The notes beneath the pieces are model-generated. The model saw only the letters and a list, made by a program, of their open reading frames with translations. It did not search any database and was not told the origin of the DNA. The translations under genes were made by a program, and so were the position numbers. Positions 50,802 through 61,775 of a stretch of 64,000 nt of DNA are shown here, in pieces. The first letter of the stretch is position 1. The number at the start of each line of letters is the position of its first letter. The DNA is from Cladobotryum mycophilum (Eukaryota > Ascomycota > Sordariomycetes > Hypocreales > Hypocreaceae), in NCBI GenBank assembly GCA_036429605.1, contig CM071589.1:3348001-3412000 (forward strand), in the 5' to 3' direction.

Positions 50802-51215
50802 CTAAAAGAGCATCCTCCTGGTTGATATGATCAAGTACGGCATCATTTGATGAGACCATCCAAGTACACCGTCACAACGAGTTCTCAGAGTCCAGAATGA
50901 ATAAAGAAGAATGGAATAATCCTGTGACCTTCTCAACTTGGATTTGGCGCCCCACGGGCCAGTTTGCCAGTAACGGCAACAAAGAATTCGCATCGCATGA
51001 TGCATCCTAAATTTAGACGTTTTTGGTAGTTCTGATGGTCCCCACTCCATGGAGCTCTCTCTTTGTGCTTCCCTCAGAGCCCAAGCATAGAAGTTTCTTT
51101 GTTCTATTGTTGTTATTATGAGAATGCCTCGTTCGCCTGGAACGCTGCATGGTGGGTAGCTATCCGCCTTGAGGCGATTGTAAAGATGAATGATCCCCTT
51201 CACGAATTCTTCCAA
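50802..51215 (-). other. protein-like open frame without an ATG start
   Basis: A 137-codon minus-strand frame (begins EEFVKGIIHLYNRL, ends ISTRRMLF) has a balanced amino-acid mix and lies just upstream of the 1465-aa gene. It begins at a TTG and has no upstream ATG before a stop. I found no family. It may be a gene fragment, an exon, or chance. Confidence 0.2.
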
Positions 51216-51263
51216 GATTAGTCTTTTTTCCTTTTTTACTTATCTATTTCTTTTATCATCATA

Positions 51264-54200
51264 ATGGCCGTCACAAGAGCGTCCAGGAAGAAACCCGCCC
51301 AGACACGGCAGTCTACCAAGAAGACTAGCAAACCGCGAAAAGCTGCGGCCAAAAAAGCGGCCAAGCCGACCACCGTTCTTCCCAGCATCACAGAAGAAGA
51401 AAATGGAGGCAAGGGCAAAGGCAAGGGGAAGGGGAAGGGGAAAGGGAAGTCCAAGGCCAAACCCAAGCCCAAGCCCAAAGGTAATGGTAAAGGCAAAGGG
51501 CGTACCTTGGGGAACTCCCAGGAACGGTCCTTTGTGGTACCTCTTCAAACGAGTGGCGATGTCATCTCATACCAAGACCCCAAGGCTAGGGTGGACAGCA
51601 TGTTGTGTAAGTTGACTACAACTAAGATGACTACGAGAAAGACCTAACGGGCGGATTTTGAACAGATGAGCTTGTGGTGTACCTCCGAAACTTTGCCCAA
51701 GAACTCCCCGTCGAGGCGAGGAGGTTGAAATTCTGTCAGGATGAGAGGGACATGCTCATGACCTTGGATCTGTTGGTTCGAGACCACGTACTCGACGACT
51801 ATCTCCGGAGTCATCCAACAGCCCTTTTGGGAATCCAGGAAGTGTTTGCATGTCGATATCCATGGCTTCTGCACCCGAATTTCGAGAGCGAAGAGGCTGA
51901 AAGCAATAATGTGGTTGCACTTCGACGACAGACTGTAGATTACAGGATGTTCGAATCGCAAGTTAGGCCTCTCTTTGAAGCCTTCAGGTCGCGCAATATA
52001 GATCCCAAAGCGAAGAATAACGGGGCGTTGATTACCCAAGGTATGCTATATGGACAAACCCCTCCTGAACGTATGTACTAATCCCGTATCAAGGACTGTC
52101 TTGGGTGGCAGACTATTCGGCCCATCCCCAACCAGACACACAACATCTGGTCCCTGCAAGCACTGTTAACAACTGCCTCGATGCCTATGACAACTACGAG
52201 CCACTCCCCATCTACCAAGAATGGGCCCGCAATCCCAACACAACCAACGTATCTCGCCCCGAGCTTGATATTGCCCAGACCATATACGACCTCGATCGAC
52301 TGCTGCCGCCTCCCTCGACAGAAAGACTGTTCGAGGTCATCAACACAATGCCAACTGATATCAGGCGGAGGCTGTACCCCGGCGTGAGCGACAAGGGTAT
52401 CCTTCTCGACCTGGGAATGAGAATAAAGAGGAACGAGATCTTGGCTAGAATCAAGACCGATGCCAGCATTGAGCTGGAGCTGGAGTTTGCGTGTCCGACG
52501 CCCAAGCCTGATGAACTGCCCCCGGCCAAGGTCGGTGTGTCGGAAAGGGAGGCTCTCTTGGCGCTGAAAGATGCGGCGCCCCTGGCGCTCGACAGCACAC
52601 TCCTGCACGACAGGGTTTCCTACAAAGGCCACAAGATACTGCCGCCGCAGGTGCTACTCCAATACGCCAAGAACTTTCTCGCAGACGAGGACGCCGACCG
52701 AACCATAGGCTGGAAGAACAAATTCGCCGAGCTCTTAGAGTACGCTACGTACCTTCACCATCAGTTTGCCGGAGAAGGCTGGAGCGAAGCTCTGGAAGAG
52801 GTCTTTAGACTGCTCAATACCCATCGCATCTTTGAGAACTACCACTACGGCCCCCGACGGCTTATCGTGGACTTTCCGGTGAATGTGTGGCCCAAGGAGA
52901 GCAGGAGGTTGCCGCGGCTTCCTGGTCCTGATATTGAGCTGCGCAAGGAGAGCGCCGACCAGAGGGATGTGAGGGGGCCGCGATTACTCTTACACGTGGA
53001 TGTGGTGTCCGCCCACGACCAGCAGTACGAGATGCCTATTGATGTTCTCAAGGGCGGTTACTTGAAGGCCTATTGCGAGGATACCGCAAAGTTCTGGGCA
53101 GGCAAACTATCACCCTCCTCCGCCCAACCATTCAACCTCGTGGAGCACGAGAACAAGCACTACGAGGCCTGCATGGAAGGCGGCATGGTCCGAACAGCCA
53201 AGTTCCTCAACGGCAAGAACCGTTTCCGATATTCGCCAGACGATGTCGTTGAGCGCCCGGACAAGACGGTAAAAGTGAAGAGAGAGTCTCTGGAATCCTT
53301 TGCCAGTTTCCGCGGCGGGAAGAGGGCGGCCCTGCAGCAGTGCCTGAACATGTTTGACAGCTCCGAGAACCGCAAGATGTGCACGCCCTGGCGCACGCTC
53401 ACCCTCCCCGCGCCTCGACGGAAGCAGAAACCTGACGCGGGCATCATCTTCCCCAGCGTGAGCCTCGAAAGACCGCCGTCGGAGAGGGACGCGAGAGACC
53501 CCTGGGCGTACACCAGGGCGCATCAGCGCTACAAGAAGGAAGAGGAACAGTGGGCGGCATGGACGAGGGAGCATACCATAAAGTTGGCGTGGAAACACAA
53601 GCTCGCACAGCTCACCGATGATGGGCCCATCATGGAGTTGCCCAAGACTTTCAAGGGCCTCTACCCGCCGGACGTCATGGACGTTGAGATGAAGCGGAGG
53701 TATGAGCTCCTGCGACGGTGCCAGATCATAAAACAAAGCCTCAAGCGAGCGGCCAAGCGTGCGCCTCGTGAGTTCATCAGTGATTTGATGGACATGCTGG
53801 ACGCCGGGCTGAATGGAAGGGACTGGGTGAGCCTGGGCCTGGAGTTTGGTAGCTACGAGTTCAGCGCGGAATCTACGGAGGACCTGGCGCTGATTCGGCC
53901 GACGGAGGCGGCGTGGCTGGAATACATCTGCCAGGCATCCCGGAACCGCCCCGTTGAGCTGAGCCGACCTATCGGGAGGATCGGGGTGATTCTCGTGTCT
54001 AGAGTGGTGAACATGTTGTCCGACATTAGTCCCATCTCGCTCTTCAGGGACATGCAGCCGAGGTCGGTGGCCGAGTTCCTGAAGGAGGTGAACTCGGTTT
54101 GCGGCGGGCCGGTGAAGAGGCATCGATTTACTCGGCAGGATGTGTTGCGGCTGGCGCCCGCCTTGCATACTCTGAGGGTGTTGAAGTGAGTCTTTTCTGG

Positions 54201-55925
54201 GTTATCTTGGAAGATCTTTTTGGAGAACGGAGGTGCTAACGAGATGCAGGGTCTACCGTGAGGAAGATGACGAAATAATGCTTGGACGGCCGGACACAGA
54301 GTTTCATCCTGAAGATCTGATTGTTTGGCCCAAGGAGGATGAAAAGTCTGAAGAGCAGCAGGGAAAAGGGGGTGGTGCATCTGGCAAAGTCGGCAAGTCT
54401 GATAATGCCAGTGTAACCACCGCCTCGACGGACCTTACTATCCCGGCGTCAATCGATGACTTTCTAGAGTATCCGGACGAACTGCCCAGACGGGAAGACG
54501 TCCTCTCCCTCGAGGAGTACGTCCAGAACCCCGACATCGACCCAGCCAACCAGAAGCGAACAAAGAACTTCTTCCAATGTCTCTGCTACCGTCTAGGGCT
54601 CTCCCTGATCGGTCTGAAAGTGCTGTACGAGGAGGACCTAAAGACCATACGGGACCCCGAGCTGAGGCAGGAAAACGCCGAGTTCCTCAGGACCATGATC
54701 GACATGTGGACCGACGACACCAGAGCGAGGCCCAACGACCCGCACAAGAACCCGAGAAAGAGGAGCGCTTACAGGGAGACGCTCACGTATCCCGATGTCG
54801 TCAAGATGGCGGACCCTGAGAGTTATGAGTTGGAGTGGGGCCAGAGGGAGTGGCCGGATGAGACGGCTGCGCAGGACATTGTTCGAAAGAACCTGGTGCG
54901 TGAGCTGTATGAGAATAAGACGATGATATGGCCCATGCAGCTTCCCTACGATCGCCGGGTCAAGGAGTACAAAGTGGACAACCCCTTTTCCAACGGGGAG
55001 GACGATGTCATGGAGCTGGACGGGGATGAGGAACCAACGCTGCGCCGCGAGCCGGTCTGGACATTCGGCCATCCCTCGAGGAAATTCCCTGCGCATCTCT
55101 TCTGGGACGTTAACAACTGGCCACACAACCTGCAATCCAGAGACATTCGAGAAAGGGTACGGTCCAGGGGCCCCAGGAAGCAACACATCGCCGCCACCGC
55201 CTCCGATGGCACGCCAGCCGTCTCCAGGAACACGGCACCAAGGCAAGCGCCGTATGAAATCCCCTTTTGGAGAAAGGCCGAGGAGCGACGGCAGTTCGTC
55301 CCCGGCTCGTCCGAGTTTTGGCTGGGCGACACGGCGCTGCAGCGCAAGGTATTTGAGAATAGGATCAGAAACAGTAAGTTACTCATCCGTTTACAGTTCC
55401 TGGGGGTGTAACCCACCTGAAATGAAGTCTACGATTGCTAATCAGCCCCTGAAAAAAACAGAGTTTGAATCAGCGCCTAGAAAGAGAAAGCGTGCTTGGA
55501 CCGAACGCATATCCTCCGCCATCTTCGGCGAGCCCAAGGGCGACGAACCCAGCGACGAAGACCTCGTCCTCCCCGACCTTAACCCCAGATCCATCCCCCA
55601 GAGCAGACCCGCCAAGAGACCCCGCCTGTCAAAGCCCCTGGAAGACGGCAAGGGAAATATCTTTACGCTCAATCCCGCGCTGTCCGAGATTGAGGGTGGC
55701 GGCGGCGGTGTCACCATCATGTCCGCGGACAATGAGATTCTGCGCGTGGAATCGTTGCAGAGCGCCAAGGTGCTGAAGCTCGTGGATCGGCTGAAGATTG
55801 ATACGAAGAGGGCTAGTGTCACGTATTACATCCCCGACGAGACGGCGGATGATGTTGAAGGGGATGAGATGCCCCTTATTGTTTATTATAAACCGGAAGA
55901 GACTGCGGTGAGCGACGAGGAGTAG
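51264..55925 (+). CDS. uncharacterised large protein, 1465 aa
   Basis: I do not recognise it. Exons 51264-51606, 51666-52040, 52094-54185, 54250-55373 and 55462-55925 join with GT-AG introns of 53-88 bp in matching phases. Intron 2 has a TACTAAT branch-like site; an alternative donor at 52071 is less likely. The N-terminus is strongly basic and histone-tail-like (TRASRKKPAQTRQSTKK), with a long Gly-Lys alternating tract (about residues 48-75) that suggests nuclear or nucleic-acid contact. The large middle is charged, mostly helical and Trp/Tyr-rich, with no P-loop, zinc-finger or catalytic signature that I can see. An acidic Ser/Gly linker lies near the start of exon 4. Exon 5 begins with a bipartite-NLS-like PRKRKRAW and contains a second basic patch PAKRPRLSK. 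High GC3 and sustained frames make it a real gene. Nuclear location is inference. Confidence 0.75.
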
Positions 55926-56371
55926 AACGGGAAGGCATGGGACGGTGTGAAGATGAGGATGAGCTTGCGTTGTATTGTCATGCTTTGTTGGTTGGCGATT
56001 AGGTAATGGTGTATTGTAGTTGGTTTTTTTATTAATTTCATGGGATAATTCACTGATTGCCCCTTTTCATACCATCAAGGTGATAATCAACTCCCAATAA
56101 GGGGGTCCGTAGAGTAGCTCTTGGCGAAAGAGAGCAATGGATAACAAAGAGAACCGTACAAGTCTCGCTTAACACGTCACTCAAAGGAGAATGCCAATTC
56201 ATGAGCACATAGTCACATCAGCATCACAAAACGCCAGTTGAAATTTTTGTTTATCATTTCAGATCATAGCCATTAATCCTCACGGCCTCAGTCTGAATGT
56301 CCTAACCGGCCAAACCATGCAATGAAACACAATGGGATTCGTGACTCCGCGCACCGTTACCTGCCCCTTTT
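55926..56371. other. convergent 3' spacer
   Basis: It holds the 3' ends of the 1465-aa gene and RPS2. It is A/T-richer than its flanks and no gene is visible. Confidence 0.55.
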
Positions 56372-57391
56372 CTAGTATCGCTTGCCATCCCTCAGGGTAT
56401 CGGAGAACTCCTCCAGAGGGCTTCTGATCAACTTCGTCTCCTTCCACAAGTTGGGGGTCAGGAAACCGTAGGTGTTAGATACGGCGACGAAAGTGGCCTT
56501 GAGGGTGTTCTCGAGGGTCTTGGTGGAACCGGCAGAGGAAGTGTAGGCATCCTCGACACCAGCGAGCTGGAGGAATCGCTTAACGGCGGGGGAGGCAACG
56601 AGACCGGTACCACGGGGAGCAGGGATAAGCTATTGAATTTCACGTCAGTATTCCCTTGTCTATTTTTCCTTTTCTCTCTCATCCTTCCTTCATCTTCAGG
56701 GGGATATCGGGTGGACATACTCGGACAGTGACGGAACCACACTTGCCAGACTCCTTGCAGGGCAGGGAGTGAGGCTGACCAAGGTTGGTACCCCAGTAAC
56801 CTCTTCGGACGGGGATGACGCTCAGCTTGGCGATGATGATGGCGGCACGGATAGCAGTGGCGACTTCCTTGGAGGTCTTGATACCGAGACCGACGTGGCC
56901 CTCAGAGTCACCAATGATGACAATGGCCTTGAATCGTGTTCGCTGACCGGCACGGGTCTGCTTCTGGACGGGCTTGATCTGCAGTTTGGAAAGAGACATG
57001 GTTAGCGCATCAATTCATTTCATCACGTATCTGGCCCCCCTTTCGCCGCCATCTCCCCCCAATTCAGAGGCAACATGGCAGAAAAAAGGAAGCCATAGAA
57101 TCATTTTCTATTGCGCACCTTCATGACCTCATCCTTCAGCTTGGGAAGGAAGTTGTCAACAATCTGGTACTCCTTGATGGGCAGAGAGTGCAGGTAAATC
57201 TCCTCCATGCTGTTGATCTTGCCAGCCTTGACCAGACGGCCAAGCTTGGTGACGGGCTGCCACTCCTTCTCCTCGCTCTTTCCACCACGACGTCCTCGGC
57301 CACGGCCACGACCACGACCACGATCACCACCACGGCCACGGTCGCCTCCTCGGGAAGCAAATCCACCGCCACGTCCGCCTCGGTCAGCCAT
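56372..57391 (-). CDS. RPS2: 40S ribosomal protein uS5 (RPS2)
   Basis: It is a small-subunit ribosomal protein near the mRNA entry channel, important for decoding accuracy. Exons 57391-57119, 56978-56721 and 56629-56372 give 262 aa, the normal fungal length. The introns are GTGCGC...CTGCAG and GTATGT...CAATAG. The N-terminal RGG-type tail (DRGRGGDRGRGRGRGRG) is a methylation target in the family. It is followed by EWQPVTKLGRLVKAGKI, the S5 N-terminal fold with QTRAGQRTRFKA and VGLGIKTSKEVATAIR, and the C-terminal domain from IPAPRGTGLVASPAVKR. Intron 2 must be removed between VTVR and LIPAPRG, since reading through gives a false VCPPDIP end. Confidence 0.97.
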
Positions 57392-58000
57392 TGTGAATTA
57401 TAGTTGCGCTGGTGGTGTTGTCGAAAAAGACGGGGTTGCTGCGCAATCGGCTGGTTGTATGTGCTGGAGTTGTGCGTCCGACCCTTTGACTGGGAACTTT
57501 TTGGCTGGCGGGGTCTAAGCAGCTTGGGAATTTTGCCGTGTGGTACGGGTTAGGCGAGCCCTAACGGGTTTGTGGATTGGTGCCTCAATTCTTAGGGCAC
57601 AAAAATGTTGGAAAAGGTGGGTCTTGAGCCCGTCTTCACCGAGGTGAGCCAGCTTTCGGTGAGACACGGCAGAGCTTCCGAAGTACGGAGTAAATGACTG
57701 CTCAACAATGATGACGTTCTTTTGCATCGTCACATGCCATTCATCTTTCACTGGATCAGTCTTTGCATAATTATTTTTTTTAGTCATAATCATTGCCAAA
57801 GGAATTGATGCCTGCGTAACTCCCTGCCAACAAAAAGGTCCTTCCGAGAGCTGAGAGACGAGACCACGATAATCGCGCGCAATACATCAGGTACGGGTGA
57901 AGTAATCATACAGGCCCAAAGCTTTCAGGCAGTCATAAAAGGAGGGTATCGTGTCTCAGAATACCGATAAACATGCTTAGCACTACACGCACATGACTTC
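57392..58000. other. RPS2 promoter and TUM1 3' flank
   Basis: It contains the telobox-like pair described separately and a TACGGAGTAA word at 57683-57692. No gene is visible. Confidence 0.55.
57548..57566. promoter_or_regulatory. telobox/Tbf1-like inverted site in RPS2 promoter
   Basis: GTTAGG and CCTAAC face each other within a 17-bp element, and AGCCCTAA at 57557-57564 matches the Tbf1 consensus ARCCCTAA. It lies about 170 bp upstream of the RPS2 ATG. Tbf1-type sites drive ribosomal protein genes in several ascomycetes, so this is a plausible activator site here. Confidence 0.45.
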
Positions 58001-59065
58001 CTACTCCGATTTTAGGATCAAGTTATCTGATGGATGAACCCGCTGCGCCCACTCTCTGTAGTATATATTAGATCAGTATCCTGAGTTGAAGGGGCTGGGA
58101 ATTACTCACGTCCAGCTGCCATCGTAAACCCTTCTTGATTCAGGCGACCCATATCCTGCCGCGTCCAAAGCAGCATCAATGACGCAGGCTGTTACGCCCG
58201 AACCACAGCTTGAAATGATGGGCCTGTTGGGGTCGACGCCTTTTTCTTCGAAAATCTTTCGCAGCTGTTCTGGTGACAAGAAAGCCTTGGTTTCAGGGTC
58301 CAATAGAGAACCGAATGGAATGCTTATTGAGCTGGGCATGTGTCCTGATGACAGACCCTCTCGAGGTTCAGGGTCTTTGCCTGTGAACCGGCCGTTGGAT
58401 CTGGCATCCAAGATTTGAATTCCTTCTGTGCCTTCCTTGTTGGAATCCTGTGACGCATCTTTTACTTCTTCGAAACTGGCTACTCTACTTGCGGCGAGCT
58501 CAGGGATCGGATAGGGATTGCAGTCGACGCTGTACAGCTCGCCTGACTCTGTGGGCAGGCCCTCGGCAACCCATTGCCTAAAGTTGTTCAGGACATGTAC
58601 TTTTGCGTGGCCGAATGCCTTGAATGTCCAGCCTACACGAGGCGCACTCAATATTCCAAGCTCTTTTGTGTCGTAAACAACGACAGTGTCTTCCTTCCTA
58701 ACTCCCAGCTCGCTCATGGCAGCAGCAAACGTTTTCGCATCGGGAAGCATGTGCGGGTACTGGCTACGTTTGTCGATGATTTTGTCTAGATCAAAGAAGC
58801 GGGCCTTGGGGATGCGCTGCTCCCGGAAGACTTGTATCCCAGTTCTCTCATCGTTAGGCATGAACCAAGCGGCGCAGAGGGGAATGATTCGGGGTTCGGG
58901 GCTAATCGGAGACGGAGGGTTCTTCTTGAGGGCCTCGTGGAGCTCGCTCGGAGTCACCAGGTAGGAGGACAGATTTCGTCTTGTAGTCATGCTTGCCCGC
59001 AGCAACCTTGCACCGAATCTGGGGAGGCCAATTCGTGTCGATTGGCCAAATGCGACTACGGCCAT
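58001..59065 (-). CDS. TUM1: 3-mercaptopyruvate sulfurtransferase
   Basis: It transfers sulfur from 3-mercaptopyruvate; the yeast homologue Tum1 feeds sulfur to tRNA thiolation. Exons 59065-58110 and 58055-58001 give 336 aa, with a GTGAGT...CTACAG intron, phase 2. There are two rhodanese domains: an inactive N-terminal one (about residues 35-165, with VVVYDTKELG in place of a catalytic Cys loop) and a catalytic C-terminal one (about 200-325) with the loop SSCGSGVTACV. CGSGVTA is the mercaptopyruvate-type loop, against CRKGVTA in thiosulfate-type enzymes. The first 33 residues are basic and hydroxylated without acids (RIGLPRFGARLLRASMTTRR), a likely mitochondrial presequence; the internal Met at about residue 26 could give a cytosolic form. 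Confidence 0.93.
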
Positions 59066-59603
59066 GGTGGGCGACTTTGTGTTTTTGAAGCTTTTTTTGT
59101 TTTTTTGGTAATGCGGGTGCCTCGGTTAGGACTGGGCTGATGTGCAAAGAGCGCGAAAAGTCGTGATAGGCGCCTCAATGGTGATATGGACCCTCGTGCA
59201 GCTTGTCCAGGGGAGCCTTGGCCTCAGGCGATTGGCGGAATAGTCATTGCTTGGGTAACGTGAAGTTTGTGGAGACGGAAAAGAAGACCTGAGGCCAAAT
59301 CACAAGCAGCAGTGACGAAGTTTGGCGGGGTGGGGGAGCTTGGACCAGTCGTTGTTATCGTGAGCAAGGTAGGAACATATTAATAACGTCACCATAGACC
59401 TTCCTCACAAGGTATTCGTGAGGGGAAGCAAGCTGGTTCAGGCATTGAACTCAATTCTATCATCAATTCCATCAATTCCATCATCAGTCCATCTTTCTTT
59501 CCTGGTCATTGCTCCCGGACTACCTAACCAAGACTCGCACACTATCGTGCTTGTTGTCGAGGCCAACATCCCACGCTACCCATTATTTGGCGTCGGCTCG
59601 AGG
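59066..59603. promoter_or_regulatory. shared divergent promoter region
   Basis: This 538-bp spacer lies between the divergent TUM1 and multipass membrane protein genes. It contains a repeated ATCAATTCC word around 59460-59480. Open frame extends upstream of 59604 without an ATG, so I take that as leader. Confidence 0.4.
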
Positions 59604-60760
59604 ATGCCTCAAAGCCGCCTATCTCGCGCCCTGTGGGCCCTGCCAATTCTGGCTATGGGCATCCCAATGCATCGAGTCCTGCTGTTCATGTTGGACCCGC
59701 TGGGCCCTGCGATAGAAAAGTTCACCGACCAAGCTACCTTTGAGATGCAAAATGGCACCACTGTCCCGCTCATAACGAACTATTATGGAATACCAGCCGT
59801 GGATGCGATTTTCAGCCAGGCTTCCATTTTCTTCAGCTATTTCCTCACTTATGACGTCCCGGTGACCTACTGGCAATCACTCATCTTTCTCACTGATCTT
59901 GCTCCAATGTATGTCATAATGGTGTTGGAGTCTTATAGACAATCCAATCAAAAAACATTCTTCCAAAGGTAAGATACCTACTTCTGCACTCTTTGAAGCT
60001 GCTTGGTAAAGTTCTCATGGTTTAACCCCCTTGTAGTGTGCTTGTAACATCACTTCTCGGCCAGATACTGGGGATGGGCAACCTTTCTCCGGCTTACCAC
60101 TACTTTCTCTATATCTTCAGCCCAGTAGAGAAACTGGCGGCAAACAATGGTAGCTTCATTGACGAAGCCGGTGTCGCATCCGTCCTTGCTGTCATCCCAT
60201 TATATCTCATCCCTCACTTTTTGAGCTTCTTTCACCCAAATTTGGGAGCCAGGCTCTGGTGGAACTGGTTATGGCAACTCTTCCCGCTGTGGTGCTCACT
60301 CACGCTCTTTGTTCTCACAAGAGTCATACCATCGACTCCTCTTCTCGGTGCTTGGGTTAAATTCGTACGGAAGAACAACCGGATCGTCATAATGGTTATC
60401 CTCAGCGGCCTTACACTCGTCACCACTTCTGTGTATTTGTATTCTTTAATAACGTCCGGATTTTCACCCTACGAACTGTTCATCCCCAACCATTTCTGGA
60501 AGATGCCAGAGACTCCCGGCGATTCGGTCAAAGCTTTCATGCACTACGACTACATCAGCTGTATTTCTTCACCACTGCTATGGCTAGCGTATAGCCTCTA
60601 TGAACTAAAGACAGAGGGAGGAGGTAAGATATCTTGGCTTCAAGTTTGTTTAGATACACTTATTACTGCTGCTCTTGGTGGTCCTGGATCACTAGTGGTC
60701 ATTACTTGGATGAGGAGAGAGAGGGTTCTGTTTTCGATGAAGAATGGAAAGTCTGGATGA
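59604..60760 (+). CDS. multipass membrane protein, 362 aa
   Basis: Exons 59604-59968 and 60037-60760 give 362 aa, with a GTAAGA...TTGTAG intron, phase 2. About seven hydrophobic segments are visible: near residues 8-30, 65-85, 90-112, 122-140, 165-187, 198-220 and 240-265, with a weaker one near 320-345. Recognisable stretches are PMYVIMVLESYR, HYFLYIFSPVEKLAANN and ARLWWNWLWQLFPLW. The general pattern recalls the PaxA/IdtS group of membrane proteins found in indole-diterpene clusters and their many non-cluster relatives, but I am not sure. No biosynthetic partner gene lies nearby, so a secondary-metabolite role is not supported by context. ATG 59604 is the first in frame. Confidence 0.7.
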
Positions 60761-61092
60761 AAGAAAAATGAGCTTATTAAATAGTCCTATCTGAAAAGTA
60801 AAGGTTGCATCTCTCTGTCTTTACTTTATATCGTCATGAGACCTCTAAACCGTTAGAGCTGAAAGGAGGCGAGTGACTGTAAGCGATGAGCGGCGTGTTG
60901 GCGGCCCCACTTAACCACCCAACGCCGCCAGTGACTATCATTCACTGAGAGAGCGCTCCAACTTCCACTTATAAACATCAACACAGTCGCCATCCAACAT
61001 CACAGTCAGAGCGACATTTATGCCATAAAAAAATTCTTCTTGTTCCCGCCCAACAGGGGCTTCTATAAAATATAATAAGACGAAAAGGAATA
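60761..61092. promoter_or_regulatory. APC11 promoter region
   Basis: A 332-bp spacer that carries the 3' end of the membrane protein gene and the promoter and leader of APC11. No gene is visible. Confidence 0.4.
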
Positions 61093-61550
61093 ATGAAGGT
61101 CACTATCAAGGAGTGGAACACCGTTGCCACATGGCGGTGGGACATCCCTGAAGACGACGTCTGTGGTATCTGCCAGGTCCATTTTGACGGCACATGTCCG
61201 ACGTGCAAATATCCCGGCGATGACTGCAGTTTATGTGAGCATTCTGCTAACTTGATTTTACATGATTATCACACTGCTGACCTAGTTTGACTTAAGTATC
61301 TGGAAAATGCGGTCATAGTTTTCACATGGTGAGTTCCGTCTTCGCGTTCTGAAGGACACACCTGGCTCACGAGACATAGCACTGCATCATGGAGTGGATC
61401 AAGCAAGAATCAGCCAAAGGACAGTGTCCCATGTGTCGACAGCGTATGTTTTTATCATTTCCTGCCCTCAACGATGGAATTCACAACTCACAATCTCCAG
61501 CATTTGAGTGGCAGGAACAGCCAAACGAGACAGCCTCACAAGCTGAATGA
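61093..61550 (+). CDS. APC11: anaphase-promoting complex RING subunit APC11
   Basis: It is the catalytic RING-H2 subunit that, with APC2, recruits the E2 and ubiquitinates securin and cyclins. Exons 61093-61234, 61297-61328, 61380-61443 and 61501-61550 give 95 aa, normal for the family. It opens with MKVTIKEWNTVATWRWD, a hallmark start that packs on APC2. Zinc ligands follow in order: CGIC, then C-PTC, C-GHSFHMHC and CPMC. Exon 2 is only 32 nt and contributes SGKCGHSFHM. The tail is RQPFEWQEQ plus an acidic end. All introns are GT-AG. It is convergent with CHK1 (225-bp spacer). Confidence 0.95.
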
Positions 61551-61775
61551 GTGGCGATTGTATTCCCGAGCCTAATTACCAATAATGAATCTGCATACTA
61601 AAAAAGTTATCTTCTATTATAAGGGGTGGCAATATGTGCCATACTATTAGTGTTGATGTAATTCGTCATGTCGTATCCTATGCCGCGTGCCCACGTTTTA
61701 CCCAGTACCTTCCAATCCATCCTCATGTATTAAATCCAGTTTTTCTTCCTTGCGAGCAAACAGTCCCTCACCCCG

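Larger units (their letters stand above)
28015..51263. other. 23-kb region without a recognisable gene
   Basis: Apart from the possible cyclin leader, I find no coding sequence here. Open frames reach 194 codons (33924-34508, plus) and 233 codons (45686-46387, plus), but their translations are low complexity or chance-like, with no family motifs and no flanking splice logic. The DNA is not obviously AT-rich. It is full of homopolymers, purine/pyrimidine tracts, microsatellites and TACGGAGTAC-like words (34689, 36443, 37005, 38098, 41791, 48415). I noticed no tRNA or rRNA signature and no transposon reading frame. Confidence 0.55.

Noticed and set aside
53110..54168. A 352-codon frame antisense to the 1465-aa gene
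   Set aside because: It is a mirror of a GC-rich coding exon. The plus-strand frame has introns in phase and better composition.
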